From contig JAOSKN010000002.1 of NCBI GenBank assembly GCA_027493525.1, forward strand, positions 848,288 to 912,287: a stretch of 64,000 nucleotides of DNA, in the 5' to 3' direction. Below the pieces are notes generated by a model. The model did no database searches, was not told the origin of the DNA, and saw only the letters and a program-made list of their open reading frames with translations. Made by a program: the position numbers and the translations under genes. The DNA is from Planctomycetota bacterium (GTDB lineage: Bacteria; Planctomycetota; SZUA-567; H5-PLA8). Below, piece after piece: positions 52,934-60,935 of the stretch (positions within the stretch are counted from its first letter, which is position 1; each line of letters begins with the position of its first letter).

Positions 52934-53560
52934 ATGTCTCGCTCCGAAGAAACGGCCCACCCCATCCTGGCTACCGTCGTCGGCTGCGGTTTCATGTCGA
53001 TCGTGCCGCTCCTGCTCCTTGCCGGCATCGGGTACGCCGGCTGGGTCCTCCTGAACGCAGAGGACGACAAGGTCAGCGACGTGCCCGGCCGCGAGGAACT
53101 GGAACGACAGCGCGCGCTGGAGGCCGAGCGCGCGCGCCAGCGCAATTACGACCCGTCCGCACGGGAGGCAACCAAGGAGGAACGCCTGAACGCGATCCTC
53201 GCCAGGATGGCCTCGCCGCAGGCCCAGGATCGCCGCAACGCCGTCGTCGAACTCAACCCCTGGTATGAGGAAGATCCCGAGGGGCTGCGGCGGAAGCTCC
53301 TGGACCGGCTGAAGGGCAAGCCCACGCCCGGCTTCGTCGAGATCACCTCGTGGCTGCTGTGCGAATACTACGGCGAGACCGGGGAGTCCGACGTCCTCGA
53401 CCAGGCCATCCGGTACAAGGCCGATAGGGAGCGCCTGGAGGCCCTGGCGCGCGGGATCCAGATGATTCGGGACAACACCAAGCGCAACGCCATGAAACAG
53501 CGCCTCACCGCTGCCATGACCGGAGGCAAGGCCACGGCGGACCCCAAGGACGAGTATTGA
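52934..53560 (+). CDS. Single-pass membrane protein of unknown function
   Basis: 208 residues with one helix near the N-terminus (MSIVPLLLLAGIGYAGWVLL, about 21-40), then a charged, helical cytoplasmic or periplasmic part: REELERQRALEAERARQR, EERLNAILARMASPQAQDRR and a repeat-like region LLDRLKGKPTPGFVEITSWL. The latter has HEAT-like character. No family recognised. It follows the kinase gene by 64 bases on the same strand and could be a kinase partner. The methyltransferase gene begins 4 bases after its stop. Confidence 0.65.
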   Translation: MSRSEETAHPILATVVGCGFMSIVPLLLLAGIGYAGWVLLNAEDDKVSDVPGREELERQRALEAERARQRNYDPSAREATKEERLNAILARMASPQAQDRRNAVVELNPWYEEDPEGLRRKLLDRLKGKPTPGFVEITSWLLCEYYGETGESDVLDQAIRYKADRERLEALARGIQMIRDNTKRNAMKQRLTAAMTGGKATADPKDEY

Positions 53561-53564
53561 GCGC

Positions 53565-54381
53565 ATGAAGGGGAAGCCGACGCCGCTCGAGGCCAATCGC
53601 CGCTATCACGACCGCGTCGCCCCGCGCTACGACGACATCTACAAAGGCCCGCGCTGGGACGCCTGGTACGAACTCTCCTGGGACGGCCTGAAGCCGCATA
53701 TCCCCGCCGACCTGCGCGCACCCATCGCGGACCTTGGCTGCGGCACCGGGCGCTACGGCCTGCGCTTGGCGCGTTCGGGCTATCAGGTCACCTTTTCGGA
53801 TCTCTCCCTGCGCATGCTGGAGACGGCGCGCCGCAAGGCCGAGGACCTCGGCATCGCCGACCGCTGCCTCTTTCAGCAGGCCGACATCGTGGAGTTGGGA
53901 GAACTTCCCGGCGCCCCCTTCGCGCTGGCCATCGCCCAGGGGGACGTGCTCTCTTTCGCCGCCTCTCCGCCGCGCGCCCTGAAGCAGATCCGGCGCCTGC
54001 TCCGGCCGGGCGGGGTGCTCGTGGCCTCCGTGGACCAGACTTACGCGGCGCTCGAACACTATGCCACCAAGCCCGACCTCGAGGGGATGCAGCACCTGGT
54101 CCAACGGGGCGAGATGGAGTGGCTGGCGCACGATCCGTCCGAGCGCTTCCCCGTGCACACGTTCAGCGCCGAACAGCTCAAGGACTTGATCGAGAAAGCA
54201 GGCCTCGAACTGCTCGATCTATATGGCAAGACCGTTCTGCCTTTCAAGAAGCTCGAAGCGGCGTTCGAGGACTCTGCGACCGCGCGAAAAAATTCTTGCA
54301 CTGGAGCACAAGCTCTGCCGGAAGCCTTCCGCATTGGGCTTGGCGAGTCACTTGCAGTTTGCCGCGCGCCTTCCCGCCTGA
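53565..54381 (+). CDS. SAM-dependent methyltransferase, 3' end altered by an extra A
   Basis: Class I methyltransferase with IADLGCGTGRYGLRLARSGY (motif I) near 49-68, VTFSDLSLRMLETARRKA, ADIVELGELPGAPFALAIAQ and LRPGGVLVASVDQTY. As written, the frame runs on to 54536 with an unnatural tail. Removing one A from the A6 run 54287-54292 gives ARKILALEHKLCRKPSALGL and a stop at 54379-54381, a normal ending for this type, about 271 residues. I give the corrected end. It begins 4 bases after the preceding gene. Substrate unknown. Confidence 0.82.
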
Positions 54382-54622
54382 GCCGAATGCCGAGGCGTTA
54401 CCAATCCGCGACACGAACGAGTGCAGGTTCTCTTTCACGGGTGACAATTTTGCGTAACCATGGCGGCCAAGCTGACAAAGTTTGGTGGCGTTTGCGAGGC
54501 CAACACTCGTTAACCCGCACAAAGTGCGCGATTTAGGCTTATTAGGCCCGATTTGCCGCTCTGGCACAGCGCTTGTGGTTATGTCATCCAGCAAAGGACG
54601 GTTGAGCGTCCTCCGGTTCTTT

Positions 54623-54778
54623 GACAACAGGTTTGGTCGGCCCACGAAGAGCGCCCTCCACGATTGCTGCAGTTTGCGGGCAGGCTCTCAACGGCTGGTC
54701 CGTCCCCGAAGTCCACTTCCGAAGTGAGCTGTCCCTCGGGTCTGCTGGCAACAGGCCCCGCTGACCAAACCGCTTGTC
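54623..54778 (+). ncRNA. Candidate structured small RNA (6S-like shape)
   Basis: A 156-base segment folds as a closed rod. Terminal helix GACAA (54623-54627) pairs with TTGTC (54774-54778). After a 2x2 loop, the 12-bp helix GGTTTGGTCGGC (54630-54641) pairs with GCTGACCAAACC (54760-54771). Then comes a large open bubble (about 38 and 14 bases), GCAG/CTGC, CCCGA (54705-54709)/TCGGG (54736-54740) and an apical CACTT/AAGTG hairpin. Long rod, central bubble and length fit 6S RNA, but I see no decisive conserved sequence. A terminator-like hairpin follows 12 bases later. No reading frame with a ribosome binding site covers it. The surrounding 54382-54622 holds no gene. Confidence 0.4.
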
Positions 54779-54790
54779 ATGCCTTCCGGC

Positions 54791-54841
54791 GAAGCCCGAG
54801 ATTGTACCGAGTACGGTGCAATCCCGGGCTTCTGTCGTTTT
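54791..54841 (+). terminator. Probable intrinsic terminator behind the candidate small RNA
   Basis: GAAGCCCGAGATTGTACC (54791-54808) pairs with GGTGCAATCCCGGGCTTC (54815-54832): 18 positions with one A-C mismatch and one G-U pair, loop of 6, followed by TGTCGTTTT. The strong stem plus T run suits rho-independent termination of a rightward transcript. The remaining 54842-54969 shows no gene. Confidence 0.5.
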
Positions 54842-54969
54842 GGGCCTCCGTAGTTGGTTTCCACACGGTCTGTTTGAGTGTGCTGCTCGGGGTTGCCTCG
54901 GCTCTAGTAACGTGAAAGAACCGAAGCAGTTATTTGAAGCCGTGCGAAGGTCGCAGATCGTTTCACGTT

Positions 54970-56190
54970 TCACTTCCGCCGGCCACGACCTCTCCGCGCA
55001 CCACGTCCGCTGCCGCCACGGCGAGCGGGGCGGATGCCGCTGCCGCCGGCGCGAGCCGATGGGCGCGGCACGGCCTGGGCGCGGCTGCCGGATGGGGTCG
55101 GTGAAGCCGGCACGCGGGGCAGGGCCGACGCGGAAGCGGCGCGGCGCAGGCTGCCGATCACGCCGATCGCCTCCAGCACGCTGGCCGCGTCGGGAAAGCG
55201 CTCCTTGGGATCCTTCGCAAGCAGGCGCGTCACCAGCGTGGCGGTCTGGGGGGACAGGTCGGGGCGCAGGTGGGTGATCTCGGGCACGGGTTCGAAGAGC
55301 TGCATCCTGAGGGTCTCGACCGGCGTGGCGGCCAGGAAGGGCGGCCTTCCGGTGAGGAACTCGTGGAGCATGCAGCCCAGGCTGTAGAGGTCGCTGCGCG
55401 GGTCGTTGGCGCCTTCGCCGGCGACGACCTCGGGGGCGGTGTAGTCCGGCGTGCCCCAGAATTCCCCGCGGTCGAGGTCCATGCCGCCTTCGACCTCGCG
55501 GTGCACGGCGATGCCCAGGTCGGTGAGCTTGCCGATGCCGTCGGCGGTCAGCAGGACGTTGTCGGGATTCACGTCGCGGTGGACCAGCCCGGCCTGGTGA
55601 GCCGCGGCGAGGGCCGCGGCGACGTCGGCCGCGAGCGCCAGCGCGCGGATCTCGGTGAGCATCCCGCCGCTGCGTTCCAGCAGCTTCCGCGCCGAGCCGC
55701 CTTCGACCAACTCCATGGCCATGTAGTAGAGGCCTTCGAAGCAGGCCACGCGCTGGACCTGGACGAGGTTGGGATGCCGCAGGCGGATGCTGGCGCGCGC
55801 CGCCTGGAGAAACTGTTCGAGGGCTTCGGGGCTGGCGGCGAGGTCGGGGGCGAGAATCTTCAGCGCGACCAGGCGCCCGGTGGGCAGGTGCCGCGCGCGG
55901 AAGACCGAGCCGCTGGCCCCTTCGCCCAGCAGGTCCAGCAGTTCGAACTGATCCACCGTGCTGACGGTGCGCAGCGATTCGCCGCCGTCCTCCTCGATGC
56001 TGCGCTCCAGGCCGCCCAGGGCCATCTGCGTGAGCAGGCCGCGTTCGACGAGGAACGCCCCGAAGGAGAATCCCGCGCCGCGCTGCTTGAGTTCGGAGAA
56101 GACCACCAGGGCGGCGGTGCCCTTGTCGGGATCCAGCAGTCCGGCGCGGACGCCGGCGCGGAGCAGGCGGGCCTCCTCTTCCAGTGCCAA
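54970..56190 (-). CDS. Ser/Thr protein kinase with altered catalytic loop
   Basis: 406 residues. An N-terminal helical segment of about 75 residues (LLRAGVRAGLLDPDKGTAAL, FGAFLVERGLLTQMALGGLE) precedes the kinase. The glycine loop is GEGASGSV at 89-96, ATP lysine Lys111 and the catalytic loop HRDVNPDN with Asp206. Asn208 stands where nearly all Ser/Thr kinases have lysine. DLG replaces DFG at 224-226, then GTPDYTAPEVV. The last 70 residues are a low-complexity Gly/Arg/Ser tail without a membrane helix. It could be a weakened or specialised kinase. The lipoprotein gene lies 25 bases upstream on the same strand. Confidence 0.88.
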   Translation of the reverse strand: MALEEEARLLRAGVRAGLLDPDKGTAALVVFSELKQRGAGFSFGAFLVERGLLTQMALGGLERSIEEDGGESLRTVSTVDQFELLDLLGEGASGSVFRARHLPTGRLVALKILAPDLAASPEALEQFLQAARASIRLRHPNLVQVQRVACFEGLYYMAMELVEGGSARKLLERSGGMLTEIRALALAADVAAALAAAHQAGLVHRDVNPDNVLLTADGIGKLTDLGIAVHREVEGGMDLDRGEFWGTPDYTAPEVVAGEGANDPRSDLYSLGCMLHEFLTGRPPFLAATPVETLRMQLFEPVPEITHLRPDLSPQTATLVTRLLAKDPKERFPDAASVLEAIGVIGSLRRAASASALPRVPASPTPSGSRAQAVPRPSARAGGSGIRPARRGGSGRGARRGRGRRK

Positions 56191-56215
56191 GCGACGTCTC
56201 CGAGCCGGCCGCCGG

Positions 56216-57397
56216 CTAGTCGTTGGGCGGCACGCGTTCCCCGTTGCGCAGCACCGTGCCGGGGGGCAGCAGCTTGAGCGAGATGCGGCTGATCAGCTTG
56301 TCCTGCCGGACCTCCTGCTTGGGCGGCTGGTTGTTGGGTTGCGGCACGAGCGAACTGCCGGCCAGCAGGATGGTGAAGGTCTCGGTCTTCTCCAGCACGA
56401 TCCCGCGCGCGACGTCCACCGCCGCCGAGCCCTGCCCGGTCAGTTGGTGGACCACCCGGTTCCGGTCGCGGAAAGCCTGGCTGAAGCGCCCAACGAACGG
56501 CTCGGCGCTGGAGTCGAACTTGCCTTCGTAGGCGTAGTCCACCGTGGCCATCTGGTCGTCCCCGCCGCCGCGGAGCTCCCGCAGCGAGGCCTCCAGGCGC
56601 ACGTCGAAGGAGGTGGGCAGCACGCGCCCCACGCCCGGTTCTTCCAGCGGCACGATCACCGGCACCTTGAAGGCCCAGCGGTCGCCGGCGGCCACGGGCC
56701 GCGACGAGAAGATCGGAAAGAAGTAGTGCGGCGTGTCGAACTGAAGCACGTGCGGCGTCGGAATCTTGTAGATGCGCCGGATCCGCGCCCGCGCGACCAT
56801 GCGCGGCCCGTCGAGCGTCTCGATGGTCACCGAGGCCTCGTCCTGCTTCGTGAGCACGCCGATCAGGAGCGTGCCGTCTTCCATTTCCACCACGTCCTCG
56901 GTGCGGTAGGCGATGCGGTTCTGCGCGTCGAAGGCGTAGCAGCGCTTCCCGCCCACGAAATCCGAATTCGAGCCCAGGTTCACCAGTTCGGGCGTGAGCG
57001 GCTGGATGCGGTCGATGGTCTTCCCGTTTTCGAGCGTCTCCTTGCGCGAACGGTCCAGGTAAAGGCGCGCCAGCGCGATCCGCGCCAGGCCTTCCGAGGT
57101 AAGGTCCAGGCAGCTCGACGTGAGATAGAAGTGCGCGGTCTCGGTGAAGCGGTTGTTCCCTTCCTGCGTGCGGTCGAGGCGGACTTCGTAGACGAGTGTG
57201 CGGCCGGTGGGGTTGCGCATGCGCAATTCCACCGAACCGTCCACGACGGGTCCGCGAGGCGCCGGGGCAGGAGCCGGGGCAACTTGGGGCTGGTTTTCCT
57301 CCGCCGGTTTGATGTTGGACGAGCCGGTGTCCCCGCGTCGACAACCCGCCAGCAGGATCAGGGCCGCCGCCATCAGCGGAAGCAGAGTACGTCGCAT
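56216..57397 (-). CDS. Lipoprotein of unknown function
   Basis: 393 residues from the ATG at 57397. Signal peptide ends in LILLAGC. A Pro/Ala linker leads to a large, mainly beta domain with motifs such as RTLVYEVRLDRTQEGNNRFT, ARARIRRIYKIPTPHVLQFD, FPIFSSRPVAAGDRWAFKVP and VVHQLTGQGSAAVDVARGIV. The layout, including the phrase like AAGDxWxF, recalls planctomycete exported proteins built of beta-sandwich halves; I cannot name a family. It precedes the Ser/Thr kinase gene by 25 bases and is divergent from guaA across 225 bases. Confidence 0.7.
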   Translation of the reverse strand: MRRTLLPLMAAALILLAGCRRGDTGSSNIKPAEENQPQVAPAPAPAPRGPVVDGSVELRMRNPTGRTLVYEVRLDRTQEGNNRFTETAHFYLTSSCLDLTSEGLARIALARLYLDRSRKETLENGKTIDRIQPLTPELVNLGSNSDFVGGKRCYAFDAQNRIAYRTEDVVEMEDGTLLIGVLTKQDEASVTIETLDGPRMVARARIRRIYKIPTPHVLQFDTPHYFFPIFSSRPVAAGDRWAFKVPVIVPLEEPGVGRVLPTSFDVRLEASLRELRGGGDDQMATVDYAYEGKFDSSAEPFVGRFSQAFRDRNRVVHQLTGQGSAAVDVARGIVLEKTETFTILLAGSSLVPQPNNQPPKQEVRQDKLISRISLKLLPPGTVLRNGERVPPND

Positions 57398-57622
57398 GCG
57401 GCACGCCCTTCCATGCGCTGGCGCGATCGACTGAAACAGTGAACCGCGCCCCATTATAGGTGCACTTCCGGGCCGCGGCATCCGCAATTTTTTCCGAGGA
57501 ATCATGCAGGTCCGTTTGACGCGCCCCCGCCGGGCCTCCGTCTCCCGGTTGCCGCAAGGCAGCCCTCGCGCTAACGTGCTCTTTTCCCGCCGCCCGGCGG
57601 CGGGACTTCCGGCGAGCGAACC

Positions 57623-59164
57623 ATGCCCCACGAAACCGTCTACGTCATCGACTTTGGCGCGCAGTACGCGCAGCTCATCGCGCGGCGCGTGCGCGAGGCC
57701 AACGTCTTCTGCAGGATCGTGCCCTACCACAAGGCGCTGGAGACGATCCGTGCCGAACGGCCTCGGGCGCTGATCTTCAGCGGCGGCCCGCAGAGCGTCT
57801 ACGCCGACGGCGCGCCCAAGCTCGACCCCCAGATCTTCGAGCTGGGCCTCCCGATCCTGGGCATCTGCTACGGCGTCCAGTTCACCGCCTTCGCTCTCGG
57901 CGGGAAGGTCGAGAAACAGGCGCGGCGCGAGTACGGCCATGCGGTGATCGATGTCGTCAAGCCCAACGAACTGCTGGCGGGGATTGGCGAGCGAACCGAG
58001 GTCTGGATGTCGCACGGCGACGCGCTGACGGCCTGCCCCCCGGGCTTCGAGGTCCTGGCCCGCACCCCCGACTGCCCGCTGGCGGCGATCGGCGATTCGA
58101 GGCGCAGGATCTACGGCGTCCAGTTCCACCCCGAGGTGACGCACACCCCGAAGGGGCGGCAGATCCTGCGCAACTTCCTCTACGCCATCGCGGGGCTCGC
58201 CGGCGACTGGAAGATGGCCAACTACATCGAGGAACAGAAGGGGAAGATCCGCGAGAAGATCGGCGCGAACAAGGTGATCCTGGGCCTCTCCGGCGGCGTG
58301 GACTCCTCGGTCGCGGCGGTGCTGATCCACGAGGCCATCGGCGAGAAGCTCCAGTGCATCTTCGTGGACAACGGGCTGCTGCGGAAGAACGAGCGCTCGC
58401 GCGTGGAGCGGACCTTCCGCGGGCACTTCAAGATCCCGCTGACGGTCGTGGACGCCGGCCAGAGGTTCCTCGGCGCGCTGCAGGGGGTCTCCGATCCCGA
58501 ACAGAAGCGGAAGATCATCGGGCGCGAGTTCGTCCGGGTCTTCGAGGACGAGGCGCGCAAGGTCGAAGGCGCGCGCTTCCTGGGCCAGGGCACGCTCTAC
58601 CCGGACGTGATCGAGTCCATCGCCGCGCACGGCGGCCCGACGAGCACGATCAAGACGCATCACAACGTCGGCGGGCTGCCCAAGGACCTGGGCCTGGACC
58701 TGCTCGAACCGTTCCGCGAGCTGTTCAAGGACGAGGTCCGGCAGATCGGGACCGAGCTGGGCGTGCCCGAGGACATCGTCTGGCGGCATCCGTTTCCCGG
58801 CCCAGGGCTGGGCGTGCGGATCGTCGGGCCGGTCGATGCCGAGCGCGTCAAGCTCTTGCAGGAGGCCGACGAGATCGTGCTCGAGGAGGTCCAGGGCGCG
58901 GGGCTCTACCGGCAGCTCTGGCAGGCCTTCGCGGTGCTGCTGCCGGTGCGCAGCGTGGGCGTGCTGGGCGACGAGCGCGCCTACGGGGAGACGATCGCGG
59001 TCCGGGCCGTCGAGAGCACCGACGCGATGACGGCGGACTGGTCGCGCCTGCCCTACGAGGTGCTGGGCCGCATCAGCGCGCGGATCATGAACGAAGTCCG
59101 GGGGATCAACCGGGTCGTGTACGATATTTCGCAGAAGCCGCCGAGCACGATCGAGTGGGAGTGA
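57623..59164 (+). CDS. guaA: GMP synthase (glutamine-hydrolysing)
   Basis: Converts XMP to GMP with glutamine and ATP, the last step of guanine nucleotide synthesis. 513 residues, full length. N-terminal class I amidotransferase with Cys82 in ILGICYGVQ and the YGVQFHPEVTHT motif; ATP-pyrophosphatase domain with the P-loop LSGGVDSS near 222-229; C-terminal dimerisation domain ending in RVVYDISQKPPSTIEWE. The upstream 225 bases show a strong GC hairpin (57586-57604) just before the start, but no purine-riboswitch core is visible. A small reading frame follows 32 bases downstream. Confidence 0.97.
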   Translation: MPHETVYVIDFGAQYAQLIARRVREANVFCRIVPYHKALETIRAERPRALIFSGGPQSVYADGAPKLDPQIFELGLPILGICYGVQFTAFALGGKVEKQARREYGHAVIDVVKPNELLAGIGERTEVWMSHGDALTACPPGFEVLARTPDCPLAAIGDSRRRIYGVQFHPEVTHTPKGRQILRNFLYAIAGLAGDWKMANYIEEQKGKIREKIGANKVILGLSGGVDSSVAAVLIHEAIGEKLQCIFVDNGLLRKNERSRVERTFRGHFKIPLTVVDAGQRFLGALQGVSDPEQKRKIIGREFVRVFEDEARKVEGARFLGQGTLYPDVIESIAAHGGPTSTIKTHHNVGGLPKDLGLDLLEPFRELFKDEVRQIGTELGVPEDIVWRHPFPGPGLGVRIVGPVDAERVKLLQEADEIVLEEVQGAGLYRQLWQAFAVLLPVRSVGVLGDERAYGETIAVRAVESTDAMTADWSRLPYEVLGRISARIMNEVRGINRVVYDISQKPPSTIEWE

Positions 59165-59196
59165 GCGTGGTAGAATTCAGATTGCGGAATTCGACT

Positions 59197-59355
59197 ATGA
59201 AGAGGATGAAGAAGAAGAAGAGACGGCAATCCACGGAGGCGGCCCTGAAGGCTTTTCACTTGCGGGAGCGAAGGGTAGGATTCGAAATCCTGCCTGAGGA
59301 GTGGGAAGCGAGGGAGATCGCGGACCTTCGGAAAACCAAGCCTAGCGGAGAGTAG
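59197..59355 (+). CDS. Very small basic/acidic protein (hypothetical)
   Basis: 52 residues: a Lys/Arg-rich leader (MKRMKKKKRRQSTEAALKAF) followed by an acidic helix (FEILPEEWEAREIADLRKTK). It lies 32 bases after guaA and is convergent with a RelE-like toxin gene. It could be a stand-alone antitoxin remnant, but the relative orientation (convergent, not upstream) is not that of a normal pair. No clear ribosome binding site. Included at low confidence. Confidence 0.35.
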   Translation: MKRMKKKKRRQSTEAALKAFHLRERRVGFEILPEEWEAREIADLRKTKPSGE

Positions 59356-59379
59356 TGGTTCCTACTTCTGGTCTCCTCC

Positions 59380-59682
59380 TTATCCTTCCAGCCGCGCCTC
59401 CTGCCCCTCCATCCATACCCGCGCGCGGTCCTTCACGCCGATCGCGAGGATCCAGACCTGCCGGGTGTTCTCGTCCACCATATAGAAGATGCGCAGGTGG
59501 CCGACGCGGAGTTCCCACGGGGCCACGTCGTTCGGCCGCAACGGTTTGCGGTTGCGGGTCGCGACCTGGGGTTGGTGGGCGAGCATGCGGGTGTTGCGGT
59601 GCAGGAGCGTGCCGCGGTGATAGGCGCGCAAGGACCTGAGTTGACGATCGGCACGGTGAGAGAACGAGATCGAGTATGCCAA
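59380..59682 (-). CDS. Orphan RelE/ParE-family toxin
   Basis: About 100 residues when begun at the TTG at 59682, with GGAG about 11 bases upstream; a longer frame to 59817 exists but its extra N-terminus is low complexity. The family pattern is visible: YSISFSHRADRQLRSLRAYH, NRKPLRPNDVAPWELRVGHL and RIFYMVDENTRQVWILAIGV followed by KDRARVWMEG. The central PWELRVGxxRxFYxVD and ILAIGVKxxxRV are typical RelE sheet strands. No antitoxin gene precedes it on the same strand, so it is either inactive, an orphan, or has an unusual partner. Confidence 0.6.
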   Translation of the reverse strand: MAYSISFSHRADRQLRSLRAYHRGTLLHRNTRMLAHQPQVATRNRKPLRPNDVAPWELRVGHLRIFYMVDENTRQVWILAIGVKDRARVWMEGQEARLEG

Positions 59683-59850
59683 ACGGATGGGTCTCCGATT
59701 GGGCCTCCCCCCTCCTCTCTTATCGTCCAGTACAAATATACCCCTTCTGAAAGTTTTTCGTAAGGTTCTCGTGCAAATGTCGTGAGTTTGCCTTGGAATC
59801 GAACGGCTGAACTTCAAATGCGCTTGTGCAGCCGCGCTACCACCTTCCGC

Positions 59851-60844
59851 TCAAGCTTCCACCTTCATCGGCCGGCCTTCGGCGGCGGAGGCGTTGGCAG
59901 CGACGCAGACGGCGAGCGTCTTCAGGGCGTCGGGGTAGGGGCTGCGGAGCTTGGCGGCGTCGCGCGTACGGACGGCCTCGACGAATCGCTCCATCTCCGT
60001 CTGATAGCAGTTGTCGCCGGGCTTCTCGACCGGGAGTTCCTGCTTGCGCAGCCTGCCGCGGAGTTCGTAGTTCTTCAGGTCCAGGACGAGGTGGCCGTCC
60101 TTGAGCAGGAAGTCGATCAGGATCTCGTTGGCCAGCGAAGCCCAGGAGTGGTTGTGCGTGGCGTCGGCGCCACAGGCGAAACGCAGGGTCACGTTGAACG
60201 TATCGAAGATGGTGACCTCGGGGCCGCGCGTGGTGACGCGGTTGCTGCCGTAGGCGAAGACCTCGTTGACGTCGCCCAGCAGGTAGCGAAGCAGGTCGAA
60301 GACATGCAGCGCCTGGTCCACGATCGGCCCGCCGGACTTCTCCTGCAGCTTGAACCAGGCCGGGAAGTCGGGCTTGAGCAGCGGGGCGTTGCAGAAGGTG
60401 CTGCGCACCGCGACGACGGTCTCGCCGGCGAGGATTTCCCGGGCGCGCTCGACGATCTTAAGATGCCGGTACATGAAGCCGACGGTGTGCGGGACGCGGG
60501 CTTTCTCGACGAGCGCGCGGATGGCCAGGCCGTCGTCGAGCGCGAAGGCGGGCGGCTTCTCGCAGAAGAACGGCAGGCCGCGCTCGCAGGCCAGCGTGAT
60601 GGGGTCGCGCCGCGCGAAGGGCGGCGTGCAGATCACCAGCGCGTCGGGCTTGACCGCGTCGAGCATGGCCGGGGCGTCGGTGAAAGCCCTGCCGCCGAAC
60701 TCCGCCACGGTCTTCTCGGCGGCCTCCTTGACGAAGTCGCAGGCGCCGGCGATCTCGTTGCCGCCGATCGTCTTGAGGTTCTTGAGGTGCGTCTGGGCGA
60801 TGCGCCCGACGCCGATGAAGCGCCAGTTTGACGTTCGCGGACAT
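59851..60844 (-). CDS. Gfo/Idh/MocA family oxidoreductase, frameshifted near the start
   Basis: NAD(P)-dependent sugar or cyclitol oxidoreductase of about 330 residues. Rossmann motif FIGVGRIAQTHLKNLKTIGG, then AVKPDALVICTPPFARRDPI and the family's catalytic-site neighbourhood LPFFCEKPPAFALDDGLAIR with the EKP lysine. The C-terminal GFO_IDH_MocA_C domain includes GGPIVDQALHVFDLLRYLLG. The start is the ATG at 60844 (MSANVKLA) with GGGAG 7-8 bases upstream. One surplus base around 60820-60824 separates it from FIGVGR. It follows the TIM-barrel isomerase gene by 91 bases, a pairing common in inositol- or sugar-acid pathways. Confidence 0.85.
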
Positions 60845-60935
60845 GGCGGTTCTCCCGGGGGGCATGGACCTCCCCATCCATAAACAGAGCGCATGGAAAT
60901 GTGAACCGCAGGAACGGCCGGAGCGCGCGCGAGGC

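Noticed and set aside
57398-57622. Purine riboswitch upstream of guaA
   Set aside because: No conserved purine aptamer core is visible; only a GC hairpin next to the start codon.
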